DNA of 64,000 nt. Source: Ziziphus jujuba (Eukaryota; Streptophyta; Magnoliopsida; Rosales; Rhamnaceae). Made by a program: the position numbers and the translations under genes. Below the pieces are notes generated by a model, which saw only the letters and a list, made by a program, of their open reading frames with translations, did not search any database and was not told the DNA's origin. Positions 39,433 through 51,600 of this stretch are shown here, piece after piece; the first letter of the stretch is position 1; each line of letters begins with the position of its first letter. The DNA is taken from positions 16,295,001 to 16,359,000 of the forward strand of contig NC_083383.1 in NCBI RefSeq assembly GCF_031755915.1, given 5' to 3'.

Positions 39433-39809
39433 TATTTGATATATAAAATGATTATTTCTAAAAAAATACCTATTAATAAGAATTAAAAAAATGAAAAAAC
39501 ATAAATTTTTCTATTTATACGTTTGATTATTATCCTAATCATGTTGAAATTTTAGTCTTTAGAATTTTTTTTTTCAAAAATATCAAATTTGATGAAAATT
39601 AATTAAAATTAAAATTCTATAGTTACTTATGCATTTTTAATTTAGAATTATAAATTTAAATTTGGATATATTTTAAATATGATAAAGATATTTATCCTTT
39701 AAAAGGAATACTTATTTTAAATTTTTTGATGGGAATAATTATTCTTTAAAATAAGTGAATAGATATTTTTATAGAATAGATGTTTTTGAAATTTAAAATA
39801 TATCAAATA
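39433..39809 (+). mobile_element. MITE-like element, copy 1
   Basis: Bounded by inverted TATTTGATATAT...ATATCAAATA ends. The interior matches the minus strand of 52684-53060 along its length. Shared blocks are ATATAAAAT.ATTATTTCT, a TTTCTATT.ATACGTTTG..ATTAT-like block, CAAAAATATCAAATTTGAT, TTTTAAATATGATAAAGATA, and AAAGGAATACTTATTTT. At about 0.38 kb and AT-rich with no frame, it looks like a non-autonomous DNA element. No target duplication was confirmed. Confidence 0.6.
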
Positions 39810-41622
39810 ACTGAATAACCAACTCTATGAAATAGCTATTTATTCCTATATCTATTCTATGTACCATTTGATTTATGAATTAAATATTGGAATAAAATAC
39901 ATATTCTTAAATTTTGGTATTATTTTATTTAGTTGGATTTTTAAATTTGGGCTTATCTGTTTATGTGGAATCTCAATTTCTCAAAATAAGGAATTCTTAT
40001 TTTTTTTTATAAAAAAAATCAAAATCTCTATTCTCCCAAATAAAAAAAATTAAAAACATACTACTTTACGTTGTTGTTGTTTTTTATTTATTTTTTATTT
40101 TTATGCTTAATACTTTCTTTGTAGCATTTTTCTTGCCCCTTTTTTTTTATTTAATATTATATTTGATTATTGATACCAAACTAAAAAAGTAGGAATAACT
40201 ATTATTTCACACTTTTTTATTCCTAAAAATTATCAATCTTATTTTTTTTAATAATAATCATTTTGTCAAAGTAACATATCTTAAATCTCATATCTGGAAC
40301 CTCTTATGCTTACATAGCAAAGATTTGACTATTAGATAAAATAATAATTAATATTTGAATTTAAATCTAAAATTTAATAAAGGTCATTTTTTCTTTAACT
40401 AAAGAATTCTTGCATATATATTTATAAATATATGGATAGTAAATGTTAAGTTTAGTCCGCCTTATTTTATTAAACTAAAGTTTATCATAGATGACCGTTG
40501 GATTTGTCAATGGATTGATTTTTATTTTTAAATAAAAATTCAATATTCGTTAAGGGTGGATTTTAATTTAAAAAATAAAATGAACTTTATTTGAGTTTCA
40601 ATATATATATATATATATATACATTAATTCTCCTATTTGAAAGTTCTAATGGTGTATCAAATTTTGATTATTGGCTCTTGAATTGATCCAAATGCAAAGA
40701 TTTAAAATTGTAATATCGGATTATATAGAATAAATGACATTATTAAAATCTTAAGAAGACAAAGTAAATTCTATATAGACTCATAAAACTCCATATTTGA
40801 ATCCTAAATTGGTAAAATGAGTCTTGTATGGACTCACAAAAACCCTCAAATATATTTTTAAGGGTACATTTAGTACACGTGACTATATTAGTCTATATTG
40901 TATTGGTTTATACTATATTAATATTGTACAGTATTTGGTCCAGGACTATATTGTATAATAAATTTTTTTACAAAAATTACTTTTATTGAAATAAAATTGT
41001 TAATTATTAATAATAATATTGAATTTTCTATTATAATTAATAAAAATTAAAATGATTATTATTTTTAAATATTATAATCCATTTTTTTGAATAATTATAT
41101 TGTTTTAAACATATCAAATTGAATGTTAATCATTAATATTAATATATAATAATTACGTTACCTAAAATCATAAAATATTAAAGAATTGAAAAAAAAAAAC
41201 TTAATAATGATACAAAAGTAAAAAGAAAAAATTCAAGCCAAAAAAAAGAAAGAATAAAGAAAACATTAATGTGCAGTGGCAATAACAATGTTTGCCAAAT
41301 AAAAGGGGAAAAAAGTGTTTGTGCAAAAAAAAAATAATAATAATAAAAAGGCTTGTAAAAAGTAAAAAAATAAAAAAGAAGGAGGTTGAAACGCGCTGAT
41401 ACCGTATTAACCCAACTCTACCATGGGTTTTCATAATACATGCTAGCGTGGATAGAGTGGCGAGCTCCATCTAAATTTATGCGTCTCCATAAACGTGTAA
41501 AGACAGTCAACATTGTGTATTTTTTATTTTTTATCCAATCGTATATATATCTATTAAAACGGTCCAAGTGTTGATAAAAAATTAATATTTTTTCTTTAAA
41601 ATAATTTTGATCTGAAAATACT

Positions 41623-41806
41623 TATATATATATATATATAGATAGAGAGAGAGAGGGGTTCATATTAAGACGACATTATTATATATATATATAGATATAG
41701 AGAGAGAGGGGTTCATATTAAGACGACATTATTATATATATATATATATATATATAGATAGATAGAAAGAGAGAGGGGTTCATATTAAGACGACATTATT
41801 ATTTTA
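41623..41806 (+). repeat. Triplicated 33-bp unit separated by (TA)n
   Basis: The unit beginning GAGAGGGGTTCATATTAAGA and continuing CGACATTATTA occurs at 41651, 41704 and 41771. Each copy is preceded by (GATA/GA)n and by a (TA)n tract of differing length. The last copy continues into dispersed repeat copy B, so the terminus of that repeat has been tandemly amplified together with its flanking microsatellite. Confidence 0.9.
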
Positions 41807-42025
41807 ACATAAGATATTTTTATTAGCTTTTGGATTATATCAAAAATTAGAATTTAAAAATAAAAAATAATTTAATATGAATTTAATAATATATTAAAAA
41901 TATATATAGTTGATATCCGTTAATTAATAAATATAATTTTAAATTTTCGTTTTTAATATAATACAAAGAGTTATAAAATAAATTTCGATAGTAGTTTTAA
42001 TATTAAAGGCTTGATTTGAACCTAA
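41771..42025 (+). mobile_element. Dispersed repeat family copy B
   Basis: Collinear with 34014-34250: TTCATATTAAGACGACATTA start, TTAATAAATATAATTTTAAAT core, and an end with TAATATTAAAGGCTTGATTTGA. No coding frame. Its left end is the triplicated unit described at 41623-41806. Confidence 0.5.
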
Positions 42026-42753
42026 ATGTATATATATATATATATATTATCAATCTCTTAGCAAATCAACATAATAACATTGTACTAAAGACATTATCTA
42101 ACCAAACTTTTAAAATTTAATAATAAAATAGTAGGTTTAAAATATCAAAATGGGGAGAATTTCGCAAATGATACTAAAAAAAAGAAAAAAAAGAAAAAAA
42201 GATGTTCTACCAGGAGCATCATTTTTGAAAGTTGGCCTTTTAGAAGAAATAATGATAAAAATGTTTTTTGCGTGTTTAGAATTTGATGTAATTTGTAAAA
42301 TGTAATTCTTGCTCTTTTACTGATTATTTCTCCATAATATGTATATGTATATATATATATATATATATGTATATGCTTATTTAACTATATGTGTAATTTT
42401 ATAATATATAGATATATATATTTTGATAATAGTAGTTTATAAAATATATAAAATACATATGCATAGAGAATTCTTCATTCAGGATGTTGGGATAATTTTT
42501 CTTTCAGGATTTCACTTTTAAATTTAAAAGGTTAAAATATAAAATTATTTTTGTGGTTTAAATGAGTTAAGATAAAATTCATTTTATCCTTTTAAAATTT
42601 TAATAAATCACTTAATTCATTTAGACCATCAAAACTTTTTTAAATTTTAACCAAGATATATTTAATAAAAATATGTATTTCTATTTCTCTTTGAGAACTG
42701 TATGTGTATTTTTATAAAATATATAATATATATGTATTCGTATTTCTCTTTGA

Positions 42754-42793
<40 letters not shown>

Positions 42794-43116
42794 TTTGTGT
42801 TAAGTATTTTATTTTATATTTTTGGATCTTATGTCAAGGTATCAGATACAATGAATTTGAGCTACAAATGAGTTTATATTAAATTTGAGCTTTCACAAAA
42901 TATAATTTAAAAAAAAAGGAGAAAGGCAAGTCAATTTTTCAGTCAATTTTTGGAATTTGTAAATAATTTTAAAATTTCAGGTTAAAAAAATAAAATAAAA
43001 ATTGGGTGTAGGTGACGAGTGTTAGTTGCTTAACCGTGTGAGTAATTTTCCCTGAAAAACCGTATATAACCGTAAATCTATATCTAAGCGTTTTCACACA
43101 CTCCCACACACACACA

Positions 43117-43117
<1 letters not shown>

Positions 43118-43156
<39 letters not shown>
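43118..43156 (+). promoter_or_regulatory. (CT)n tract upstream of the TPX2-domain gene
   Basis: About 19 CT dinucleotides, preceded by a (CA)n run, lie just before the likely transcribed leader. Pyrimidine-rich tracts like this are common around plant core promoters and 5' leaders. A similar CT/GA tract lies upstream of the TPR gene on the opposite strand (51563-51584). Confidence 0.5.
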
Positions 43157-43159
<3 letters not shown>

Positions 43160-43471
43160 CCTGACCTTTGAAATGAGATTTTAAATCCAGTGGTATTAAG
43201 TGCTTTCACACCATTCATAGCCCTTCAAGCCCCTCTTCACCCCTTTCAAATTTCAAAACCCCAAAAAAAAAAAATAATAATAATTAAACAAAAAATTTTT
43301 TGAATCCGAAACATTTTAGGGTTCGGATCTTCCCGATCCGCTTAATCCATCCTCATTATCGTTCATTACCTCTTTCTCAGATCTTTCAAAAACCCTTTTG
43401 CTGTAATTTTTTTTTTTTTTTTGGATTGAATCGAAACCCAATGGAGTTTTGATTGTTTGCACGCACTCGAG
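43157..43471 (+). other. Probable non-coding first exon of the WVD2-like gene
   Basis: Less AT-rich sequence ending at 43471 with a strong donor (GAG then GTAAGT at 43472). The matching acceptor TTTTGCAG ends at 44405, thirteen bases before the ATG at 44419. This gives a 934-bp intron in the 5' untranslated region. The upstream limit (transcription start) is not determined. Confidence 0.55.
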
Positions 43472-44418
43472 GTAAGTGATAGTTATAGTGTGTCTAAGGA
43501 GTTTCTTAACCTTTCTGTTTGGATACTGAGAAAACGGAAGGGATATTAAAGGAAAAAAAAAAAAAAAAAAGAGATTATAAATATAAAATGGTTGTGGTTT
43601 CTGCCAAAAGTCTTATCTCAGTGGAGTGAATTTTTTTTTTTTTTTCTTTCTTTTTGGAGGGGCTGGGTTTTATACACTTTTTCAGTTATCTGAATATGGG
43701 CTTTGATTTTTTTGAGTAACTGGTTGTTGCATGCCCTTTGATGCGAGTAGATCAATGTGGAATTTTGGACTTTTTTTCCTATCTTGAAATGTGCTTGCTT
43801 TTTTTTGCGCTAGATGTAGAAATTATTCCTTGTCATTTTAATATTTTTTTTTAGGCTAAATCTTGTTTTGTTTGAGAAACAATACATGTTTGTGTTTATT
43901 TTGATTTTGCTTCCATTTGCTTGCGGGTTTATCTGGCTTTTTCCCTCTTTTGCTTCACTTCTAATATTTATAGTATTTAATGCTACGATCCATTTGATGT
44001 CTGTGTGATTGTCTTGGGCGTTGATGAACCGTTTGGTTTCTGGGAAACTGGAGGATACGGAATTTCATAGTCTTAAAATGGGTTTTTGTTGTGTCAAATT
44101 GTTGTACTTTTATTTAGTTTTTGTATTCATATCCACTCAGCAGCAGCCAAAAGGAGAAAAAGGAAACAGATTTGTTCTTTTACCGTGGATGGGCTTATGT
44201 TAGATGCACATATTTTGCTGTAAAATGTTTCTCAGACAAGTTATAATTTTTTTAAAAATTTTTTTATATTTAAAGCTTGAGAGTCATGTGACTTATTCTT
44301 GCTCACGGTCGTGAAATTCCTGCTGTTTTGCTTTTGACTTGTTTTTCTTAATTATTTTTACCTCCTATTTGTGGGCTTATTTTTCTCGGCATGTTTATTT
44401 TGCAGTTTCTTGTGTGTG

Positions 44419-47400
44419 ATGGATTTGGATAATGTAGCGGCCACTGATGGGGTTGAGGTGACCCATCCAAATGGCACCTGTGGGCAACTTCCTGCCTCTG
44501 GAGAGGATGATGTTTCAGACAATTCTATATGTAAAAGTACTGAGACTGTAGTGCCGAATGGGAATGCAAAAATTGTTGTGAATTTGGATGATGGTAAGAC
44601 TAATGACTCATCTACTGGTGAAGTGAAAGAGGAACTAAATGTTCACAGTACAAACAATGGTTTGGCTATTGCAGAGGTACTAGTGCTTCTTTTTTCTTTT
44701 TAATTTGTAGTTGGTCTATTGCCAATCCTTCTTATGTGCCTATGTTACAGGCTGGGGTAGTGAAAGGTGCTGATCATCCAAAGCAGTCCAGATCACAAAA
44801 GGTTCAAGGCACAAGCAAGAATGAGAAATCCATGAGCTCGACAAGTGTTTCAGCTGGTTTGCTTAAGAAGAACAAAGATGCAAAAGATGCAAAGGGAACA
44901 TCTGTTCAAAATGGTTCAGTTGCTTTGAGTTCAAACCCAAGACAACCAATTAAAAGCAGCAGATCATTTAATGAGCGAAAGGTTCAGTTATCCATCAGAG
45001 ATGTTGATATTAGACCTTTAGTTTTTTGCTTTTGTAACTCGTATATATGTTGATTTGGAGGGTATTGTGCCTTTTCTTTTGGTTTTGCTTGCTGTCACTT
45101 TGGTATCTGATATTGTTTCTACCGCTGTCTGCTCCATCAGCAATCTGGAAAGTCTGAGGCAGCATTGTCTGAAAGCCTTATGTAAGTTGTAGACCTATGC
45201 TGGCCTTATGTTTGATGCTGCATTCTCCTCATGCCTTTGGCAAATTGTCTCTCTCTTAAAGAATGCCCTATATTTCAATTTCAAATTTGAAAGTGGTCAC
45301 CTTGTTTGAAATGTTTTATTTATTTTTAATCTCTCTATCCCCAAATAGAACATTGTTTGCCATTTTAAAATCTGACTTCCTTCTTACAGGGAAAAAACGA
45401 AGCTGAAGCCTTTGAAGAAAGAAATTGTTGATGATAAATCTGAAGAAGAAAATCAGTCTATTTCGTATCCATTCATTTTCAATATTTGCTGTCTTATTTG
45501 GTGAAAATTATTAGTATATGTCTTCCAACATATATATTTCAATATTCCGTGAATTTATAAAATATTGGTTTTTACTTAACTGCTTTGTGAAGTCCTACAT
45601 CAGGAGAGGGCAAACCTCGCAGGGTGGGTATGCTACCAAACTATGGTTTCAGTTTTAAGTGTGATGAACGAGCTGAGAGAAGAAGGGAGGTTGGTAATTT
45701 AAGGTTCTGTCTTCTCTAGCAATTTTAAATTTTTTATGTTTTGTCAATGAGATATACTGAATTTTCTGCAGTTCTACTCAAAACTTGAGGAGAAGATTCA
45801 AGCAAAGGAAGTTGAGAAGAACAACTTGCAAGCCAAGTCCAAGGTGATATCTGTTACAATGGAAAGTCATTTCCAGATGGAAATATGCCTTATAAGAAAA
45901 ATATTTTATAAACATTACTATTCTACAGGAAACTCAAGAAGCAGAGATTAAGATGCTCAGGAAGAGCCTAAACTTCAAAGCTACTCCAATGCCTAGCTTC
46001 TACCAAGAGCCTCCACCTCCTAAGGTAGAGTTAAAGAAGGTAAGCTCTTTATTTTTTTTTTTTTCTTTAAATATAACAACAAACATCGTTAAGTATTTTG
46101 CTTTGCTTCACAACATGGAATGGAATGCAGTTGCTTAATCTTTCTTTCTTCTTTTTTCTCTTTCTTTATAAGTCTTTTTCTTGTTTTAATTGCTCATGGC
46201 AAAAGTTTAGGTGCCTTAACTTCCAAGGTGATGGAGTTATTTGTCTTAGTGATATACTCAAATTGATTTTTCCAATGTTTAGATGGTTCCAGAATGATTC
46301 CAAGTGGGTAGTTTAGGCATGAGAGCAACTGTAATAGCCTTTATTTAGAAGTTGCATTAATTCTATGTGGAATCGAGGAGAATATCACATTGGTAATACA
46401 GTAGCTGTTTGGCAAATAATGAGGAATTATATTAATTTCAAGAGAATATAATCTCTTTCAGAGAGTTAAGAAAATTTTATTATGTTCTCTAGCTATTGTC
46501 CAAGCTGGAAGTGAACTAACTATATCTTTAAAGCTTCTAGGATTTTAATTACTTAGGATTTATAACGTATACCAGTTCCAGAGTATTTTATTTAATTGAT
46601 TTATGAATTAAGAATTTTACTAGATGGGAATATGATTGTTAGTCCATTAGCCTCATATAATTTCATTTATTTGATTGTTTGGCATCTATAGAAGTAATGA
46701 CCAGTTATAAAGATGTTCAGGGATCAAATTGGGATTTTATATCCTGTCATTTTATAACGTATACCAGTTCCAGAGTATTTTATTTAATTGATTTATGAAT
46801 TAAGAATTTTACTAGATGGGAATATGATTGTTAGTCCATTAGCCTCATATAATTTCATTTATTTGATTGTTTGGCATCTATAGAAGCAATGACCAGTTAT
46901 AAAGATGTTCAGGGATCAAATTGGGATTTTATATCCTGTCATTTTTATCCCCTTTTTTTATTTTTTTAAAGTCTCCTATCCTGGCTTGAGCAATTAATTT
47001 ATCATCTACTTTTTGATGGAAAATGGATGGTGTTATTGACACTAGGCTGTATGGGACAGCCGTCTACACACAAGATGAGGCTTCTGCTAATATAATACAT
47101 AATAAGAGATCTTTTATACTTTTTCAGTTATAACATGATGCATACTGATGGGGGGGTGGCAGTTTACCTGAAATTTCATTGATCTGAATGATCTGAATGA
47201 ACCACCTTGCTGAAGTTGGCTACTAATTGAATCTGAATTGGTCTCAACTGTTCAGAATTTTAATTTTTTTTTTTTTTTTAAATCAGCATTAGACATTTAA
47301 AGGCAATAATCCTCCCCTCACCTCCATATGACTCTTGACATGGTATATCCTCATGAAAGAAAGGCGTCTGCTATAACGTCGTGTCAGTTTGTGTTAGTAA

Positions 47401-48352
47401 TTTGATAATATTCTGTGCTGGTTGCTTCTGTTTCTGTTTCTGGCTGTCCATGCAAATATTTACCATATAGTCTTATCAATTTGTTTTTTAGTAATGTAAT
47501 TTTTGCATCTTCAAATGATTATCCCCCTCAACTGCTCTAAGATTTTTACATTTTTTCCATAGTATGGTTGCCTTCTTGGGTAGAGCAAAGTCTAGTATGT
47601 CTAATAGGATTGTTGTAAAGCTATTTGTGCAGATGCATGTTATCAGTAATAATCAATCTTAACTAAAATATACTGTAGTTCCAAGGTGAAATTTTTGATT
47701 TGTATTCTAAATCATAAATGGATGTTTATCAAATAAAAAGAAAGGCATTCTAGTGTTATAAACTAGTAGTGTCTGATGCTATTATTTTAACTTCTCTTTT
47801 TTGTAGTAGATATTAATATTTCCATGGATTTTCAATGTTGTCTTTATTGCTTCAATGCAGATACCAACAACAAGAGCTAAATCTCCCAAGCTTGGGCGAA
47901 GGAAGAGCTTACCTCCCGTTGATTCTAAAGGAAACAGTAACGCAACCAATCCATCTGGCAGGCTGAGTCTGGATGAGAAAGTTTCTCAAAACCCTACCAG
48001 AGGATCTCTTGTGCATCCAAAGAAGCCACAACGGAAGTCTCTTCCTACACTTCCATCCGAAAAGGCCTCATTACCCAATACAGTAAATGGGCGCAAAACC
48101 AATGCTTCCAAGGCAAATGTGGAAAAGACAAATGGACTTAATGCAAAAAATGAAGAAAAAACTTCCAATGCAAATGAAAAGCAGACCATGCAATCCAATA
48201 CAACGAATGAAACTGGATCTTGCACCCAAGAACAGGAGGGAATTCACGAGGCTGAGCCTGGTGAAACTCAGCTCCTAAAAGAAAAGAACCAAATGGTTGA
48301 CGAGCAATGTCAGCCCACCCTGGCTCAAGAACCTGTGGCATTGGAGCTTTGA
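44419..48352 (+). CDS. TPX2-domain microtubule-associated protein, WVD2-like (WDL5/WDL4 type)
   Basis: Eight coding exons keep one 458-aa frame: 44419-44676, 44751-44981, 45141-45181, 45390-45464, 45593-45689, 45772-45843, 45929-46039, 47861-48352. All phases agree. The N-terminal 200 residues are Ser/Lys/Asp-rich and probably disordered. The TPX2/WVD2 domain follows (about 214-300): [20 protein letters not shown], then the family KLEEK signature in [13 protein letters not shown], then a helical basic segment ending [13 protein letters not shown]. The tail contains [12 protein letters not shown] and repeated basic-Ser motifs and ends in a Glu/Gln-rich segment. The family binds and bundles cortical microtubules and shapes anisotropic cell growth; WDL5 of Arabidopsis is linked to ethylene-controlled hypocotyl elongation. 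The 1.8-kb last intron carries a 192-bp tandem duplication. The ATG chosen is the first after the 5' UTR intron. Family is certain; the exact paralogue is inferred from gene neighbours. Confidence 0.92.
46561..46944 (+). repeat. Near-perfect 192-bp tandem duplication in the last WVD2-like intron
   Basis: 46561-46752 and 46753-46944 are head-to-tail copies, starting TATAACGTATACCAGTTCCA and ending ATCCTGTCATTT. I see one difference: T at 46695 against C at 46887. It lies wholly within the intron at 46040-47860, away from both splice sites. Confidence 0.95.
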
Positions 48353-48411
48353 GCAGTAGGGACAGAGAAATGGATGCACATAGAAAAGGCCTGAATGACT
48401 CCATACATCAA

Positions 48412-48417
48412 AATAAA
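48412..48417 (+). terminator. Poly(A) signal of the WVD2-like gene
   Basis: AATAAA lies 60 bases after the stop codon. Cleavage probably occurs further downstream in the T-rich segment; the site is not determined. Confidence 0.5.
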
Positions 48418-50343
48418 GGAATAGACCTCTATTATTCAAGGAAGAAGGCATGAAGGAATTTCGTGTTATGGTTTGTGATGTCATCTTGTCCATAGTCAGC
48501 AGCATTGGTTGTTTTCTTTTGATTGATTTCAAGGTTGCTGGTCTTTGTCATTGGGATTCTGCATTACAGTTTGCAGCAATGTATGTAACTATAACCCAAG
48601 TTGTTTCTCTAATTTATATGCTGTCTAAATCTTTGCATTAGATGCAGGTCATCATTGGAAATGTTTGGGAAATTTTGGTAAAATCTTCCGGTAGATAGTT
48701 CATGTTTGGAAGTATTCTAAAAGCCTATTCTGTTCAACGACTGGGAATTATGAATGAATGAAGGCTGATTTTGTGTGGTGGACGTGTTTCTGTTTAGTCT
48801 ATGTTAATTCTTTTGCAGAGTGTTTTAGTTACACTTTCGGTGTTCGGTGGCTGCGGTGACAGTAGGTAGTTCTTGTTAATGGTTCTGTTAGGATTTTCTT
48901 TACTTTTTTCTTTTTTTCCTTGAAAATTAACCATCACTTTATGATCTATTTCATTTCTTTACCTATCTATCCATTCACCCAATAGAAAGTGTTTTTTTTT
49001 TTTTTTTTTTTTTGTGTTTGGTGAATGGAGGAGAGACTCAATTTGCATGTCCTTTTGTCAAAAGCCACTATTTGAGATCTCTGAAGTGAATTCCAAATCA
49101 GTCTATGTGGTTCCATTTCCCTCAAGACTTGTTTTTGCTAATGCTACTTGGAAAGGACAGCTTAGGAGACGACTAGCTTTCACAGCAGGTTTGGCAGCTA
49201 AAGGCACGCTCACGGCAGTTTTATCGTTGGAGAACATTGTACTCGTTGCTTTTCATTTTGTGATCTGGTTAGGAAATTGTTACTGCTATCTTTCATGAAT
49301 CTAGGAAATTCTTAGAAAGCTTCTGGAATCTTAACAAGCTTTACTCTTCCGATAGCGAAATTAGGAATCAAGCATATCAAACAATACATTGTTCATGTTA
49401 TGCCCTGTTTTTTTCAATGATGGAACTCGGCTAGGCAAATTTACTTGGAAAAAGTTTCAAAATTTGGAGGCCAAAAACACCTTAAGAAGTGATGTAGGCA
49501 TTTCAAAATTACTCCCAAATGGGCACTCAAGGCTCCAGATGCCATCCGGAACTCTCTGCCATTTCCTACTTGAGCTTATAGCGCTTCTCAGCCGTAGGAT
49601 TATTTTTACATTGAAGAGTTTTATTGATCCAGAATTTTTGTGCTTGGCTCTTGAGAAAATTCCAAATCCTTAGGAGCCGCTAATGCTTCTTCTTCTTGTC
49701 AAATAAATTCCCCATCGGAGAAGTCCCTATATGTGCATCCACAAGAATCAGATCGGTACCATACTTTACCTCATTATCCCAGAGATATAATCCCATTGGC
49801 GAGCTTTATATTCCTACACTTATTTCTCTATTTCTCGATTTTTGTTTTTTTAAAATTTATCATTATATTATTATTAGTTTAATTAAATGGTTACGTTACG
49901 AATGAGAAAAAATGTCAGTGAGAGTAGAAGATGAGAAAAGTGGAGATTATCTGTAGATGAGAGGAAAAAGTCAAGAATATCCACAACAAATCAAAGGAAA
50001 CAAAACAAACCCAAGCACTAGGGCCACAGGATTAAATGGTTTTATGAAAGAATATCAGCTACAGATGTTGCCCTGTATAAAAGACAAGAACAATCAAACG
50101 TATCCTTCTTATATAAATTATTCCCCGTTACTCAAACTTAGCTTAAGATATTTTTCATTTTCTTTTCTTTCCAACCAAACATTCCCAACCCCTTCATAGT
50201 CCGGACATTTTACAGCATCAGAAAGATGTCACCTCAGCAGAAATTCATCATGGTCATATATACACAAGAGGGGTTGTCAATTTTGGTAAGCAAATGAAAG
50301 AAACTTTTACTACTACCACCAGACAGACATGTAAAAGTTCATT
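48418..50343. other. Convergent intergenic region
   Basis: Holds the 3' ends of two genes that face each other. A run of about 23 T lies at 48991-49013. Between about 49014 and 49700 are two 94-codon plus-strand frames and moderately balanced base composition, but no domain, intron consensus or homology I recognise, so I do not call genes. No poly(A) signal is obvious for the minus-strand gene. Confidence 0.5.
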
Positions 50344-51507
50344 TCAAGAACCAGCAACTAAAGGACGCATAGAGGAGGGACATGGAATGGTTGTCTGAAT
50401 GTTTTTTGTGTCTTCCATTCCATGTCCTCCTCCATCTTCATCTTCTTCATCTTCTTCCTCTTCATCTCCAGCATCCCAAAGGAATTTAGCGTATGAAGCG
50501 AGAACAAAACTGTATATCAAACACATAGAAATCATTATAAATCAAATTAGAAAATAATAATAATAATAATAAATACAAAATGAACATTTTTTTTTTTTTT
50601 AAACCAAAACATAAAAAGCAAAAATAGTTTACCATACCAGTCATCAGGAGCAGACTGAACAGCTTGATGAAAATAGCTCTGAGCTCGATGAGCATCTTTG
50701 TGTCTATACCATATTAGATCTCCATATAGAGATAAAGCATTCCCATCACTTGGCTCTGCCAAAATTGCTCTTTCACAGTATTCCTCCGCTTTTTCAACAT
50801 CACCAAGTACCTGAAAATTTTATAAACCTTTCTTCTATCTGAAATTTCACAAACAAAAATCCTAAACAGTTTTTCAGAAAAATTTTACAGAATTCTCTAA
50901 TCTTAATTTATCCCTGAAAAAATCAAATTCTCTCTTACTTATTTTCTTTCATTTTTACCTCTTTCAAGAACCTTGCGTAGTTCCCAAGAAGCAGAGCATC
51001 TTCTGGGTAGTCTTTGATCATTTTTTTATAATACCCATCAATGCTCTCACTCCCTTTGCCGGAATCCCAATACCCATCACTCCCATCTCTGTCGCCACCG
51101 CCACCACGGCCGCCGGAGATACCGCCAGCACTGCCATTTCCAACCCCACCACCTACCAGAACACCCTGTTCCACCTTCTCCTCCACCCCGAGAGAGCACG
51201 CTTCATCCATCGCCAACCCAACAGAGCTCGGCATCGTCATCATCATCGGCGTGGATTCCAAACACCAAAGACCCATTTCTCGTTCTTCACTTTGGTGGTG
51301 GATAACCTCCTTTATCTTCTTCTTCTTCAACGGAGAGAGCTTGACAAAATTGGTTTTCTTGACTGAGTTTGGAAGAGGGAGTGAGGAATTGGAAGAGAAG
51401 GACACGTAATCGGTTCGGATCTCGGAACGGTAACCCGGGTCGGGTTCCGGCGAGGATTGACGGAGGCATGGATTTAAGATCGGTGAAGAAGCGCTTCCGA
51501 GAAGCAT
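50344..51507 (-). CDS. TPR-like superfamily protein with acidic tail
   Basis: Three coding exons on the minus strand form a 295-aa frame: 51507-50959 (183 codons, phase 0), 50810-50638, and 50509-50344. Splice sites are GT-AG and phases agree (the junction codon at 50638/50509 encodes Cys in [12 protein letters not shown]). The first 75 or so residues are Ser-rich, then basic, possibly an organellar targeting sequence. A Gly-rich linker follows. From about residue 154 come tandem TPR-like helices: [66 protein letters not shown], and [15 protein letters not shown]. The C-terminus has a run of Asp/Glu before a short end. TPR proteins are scaffolds and no specific partner can be named. Gene order suggests the orthologue of Arabidopsis At4g32340. 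It converges on the WVD2-like gene. Confidence 0.88.
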
Positions 51508-51600
51508 TCTAATATATATATATATATTGTTTATTTATTTTCTCAAAATTCAAAACCAAAATTCTCTCTCTCTCTCTCTCTCTAGATAGAGAGATAGCAT
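51508..51600 (-). promoter_or_regulatory. TPR gene leader/promoter with (TA)n and (GA)n tracts
   Basis: Directly upstream of the start codon on the minus strand lie a (TA)n tract (51513-51527), a T/A-rich stretch, and about 11 GA dinucleotides (51563-51584 on the plus strand as CT). Beyond is a (GAA/GAT)n-rich segment at 51629-51660. The transcription start is not determined. Confidence 0.4.

Larger units (their letters stand above)
33231..43117. other. Gene desert, AT-rich repeats (right part)
   Basis: About 9.9 kb without a supportable gene. It contains a 1.75-kb inverted repeat, a dispersed repeat family at 34014, 36119 and 41651, a MITE copy at 39433-39809, an (ATA)n run near 33808-33840, (TA)n tracts near 33992, 36294, 37306, 40602, 41628-41755, 42024, 42350 and 42756, and a minisatellite at 41623-41806. 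From about 42900 the sequence grades into the promoter of the TPX2-domain gene. Confidence 0.6.

Noticed and set aside
18367..43117. Search for an LTR retrotransposon filling the desert
   Set aside because: No pair of long direct repeats with TG...CA ends, no gag/pol motifs and no primer-binding site were seen.
47986..48404. Minus-strand frames opposite the last WVD2-like exon
   Set aside because: Antisense shadows of a well-supported coding exon.
49014..49673. Two consecutive 94-codon plus-strand frames between the convergent genes
   Set aside because: No recognisable domain, no splice context linking them, and they begin right after a T homopolymer; probably 3' flanking sequence.
51041..51409. 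122-codon Pro/Ser-rich plus-strand frame
   Set aside because: It is the antisense of exon 1 of the TPR gene, produced by its Gly-rich and Glu/Lys-rich coding sequence.
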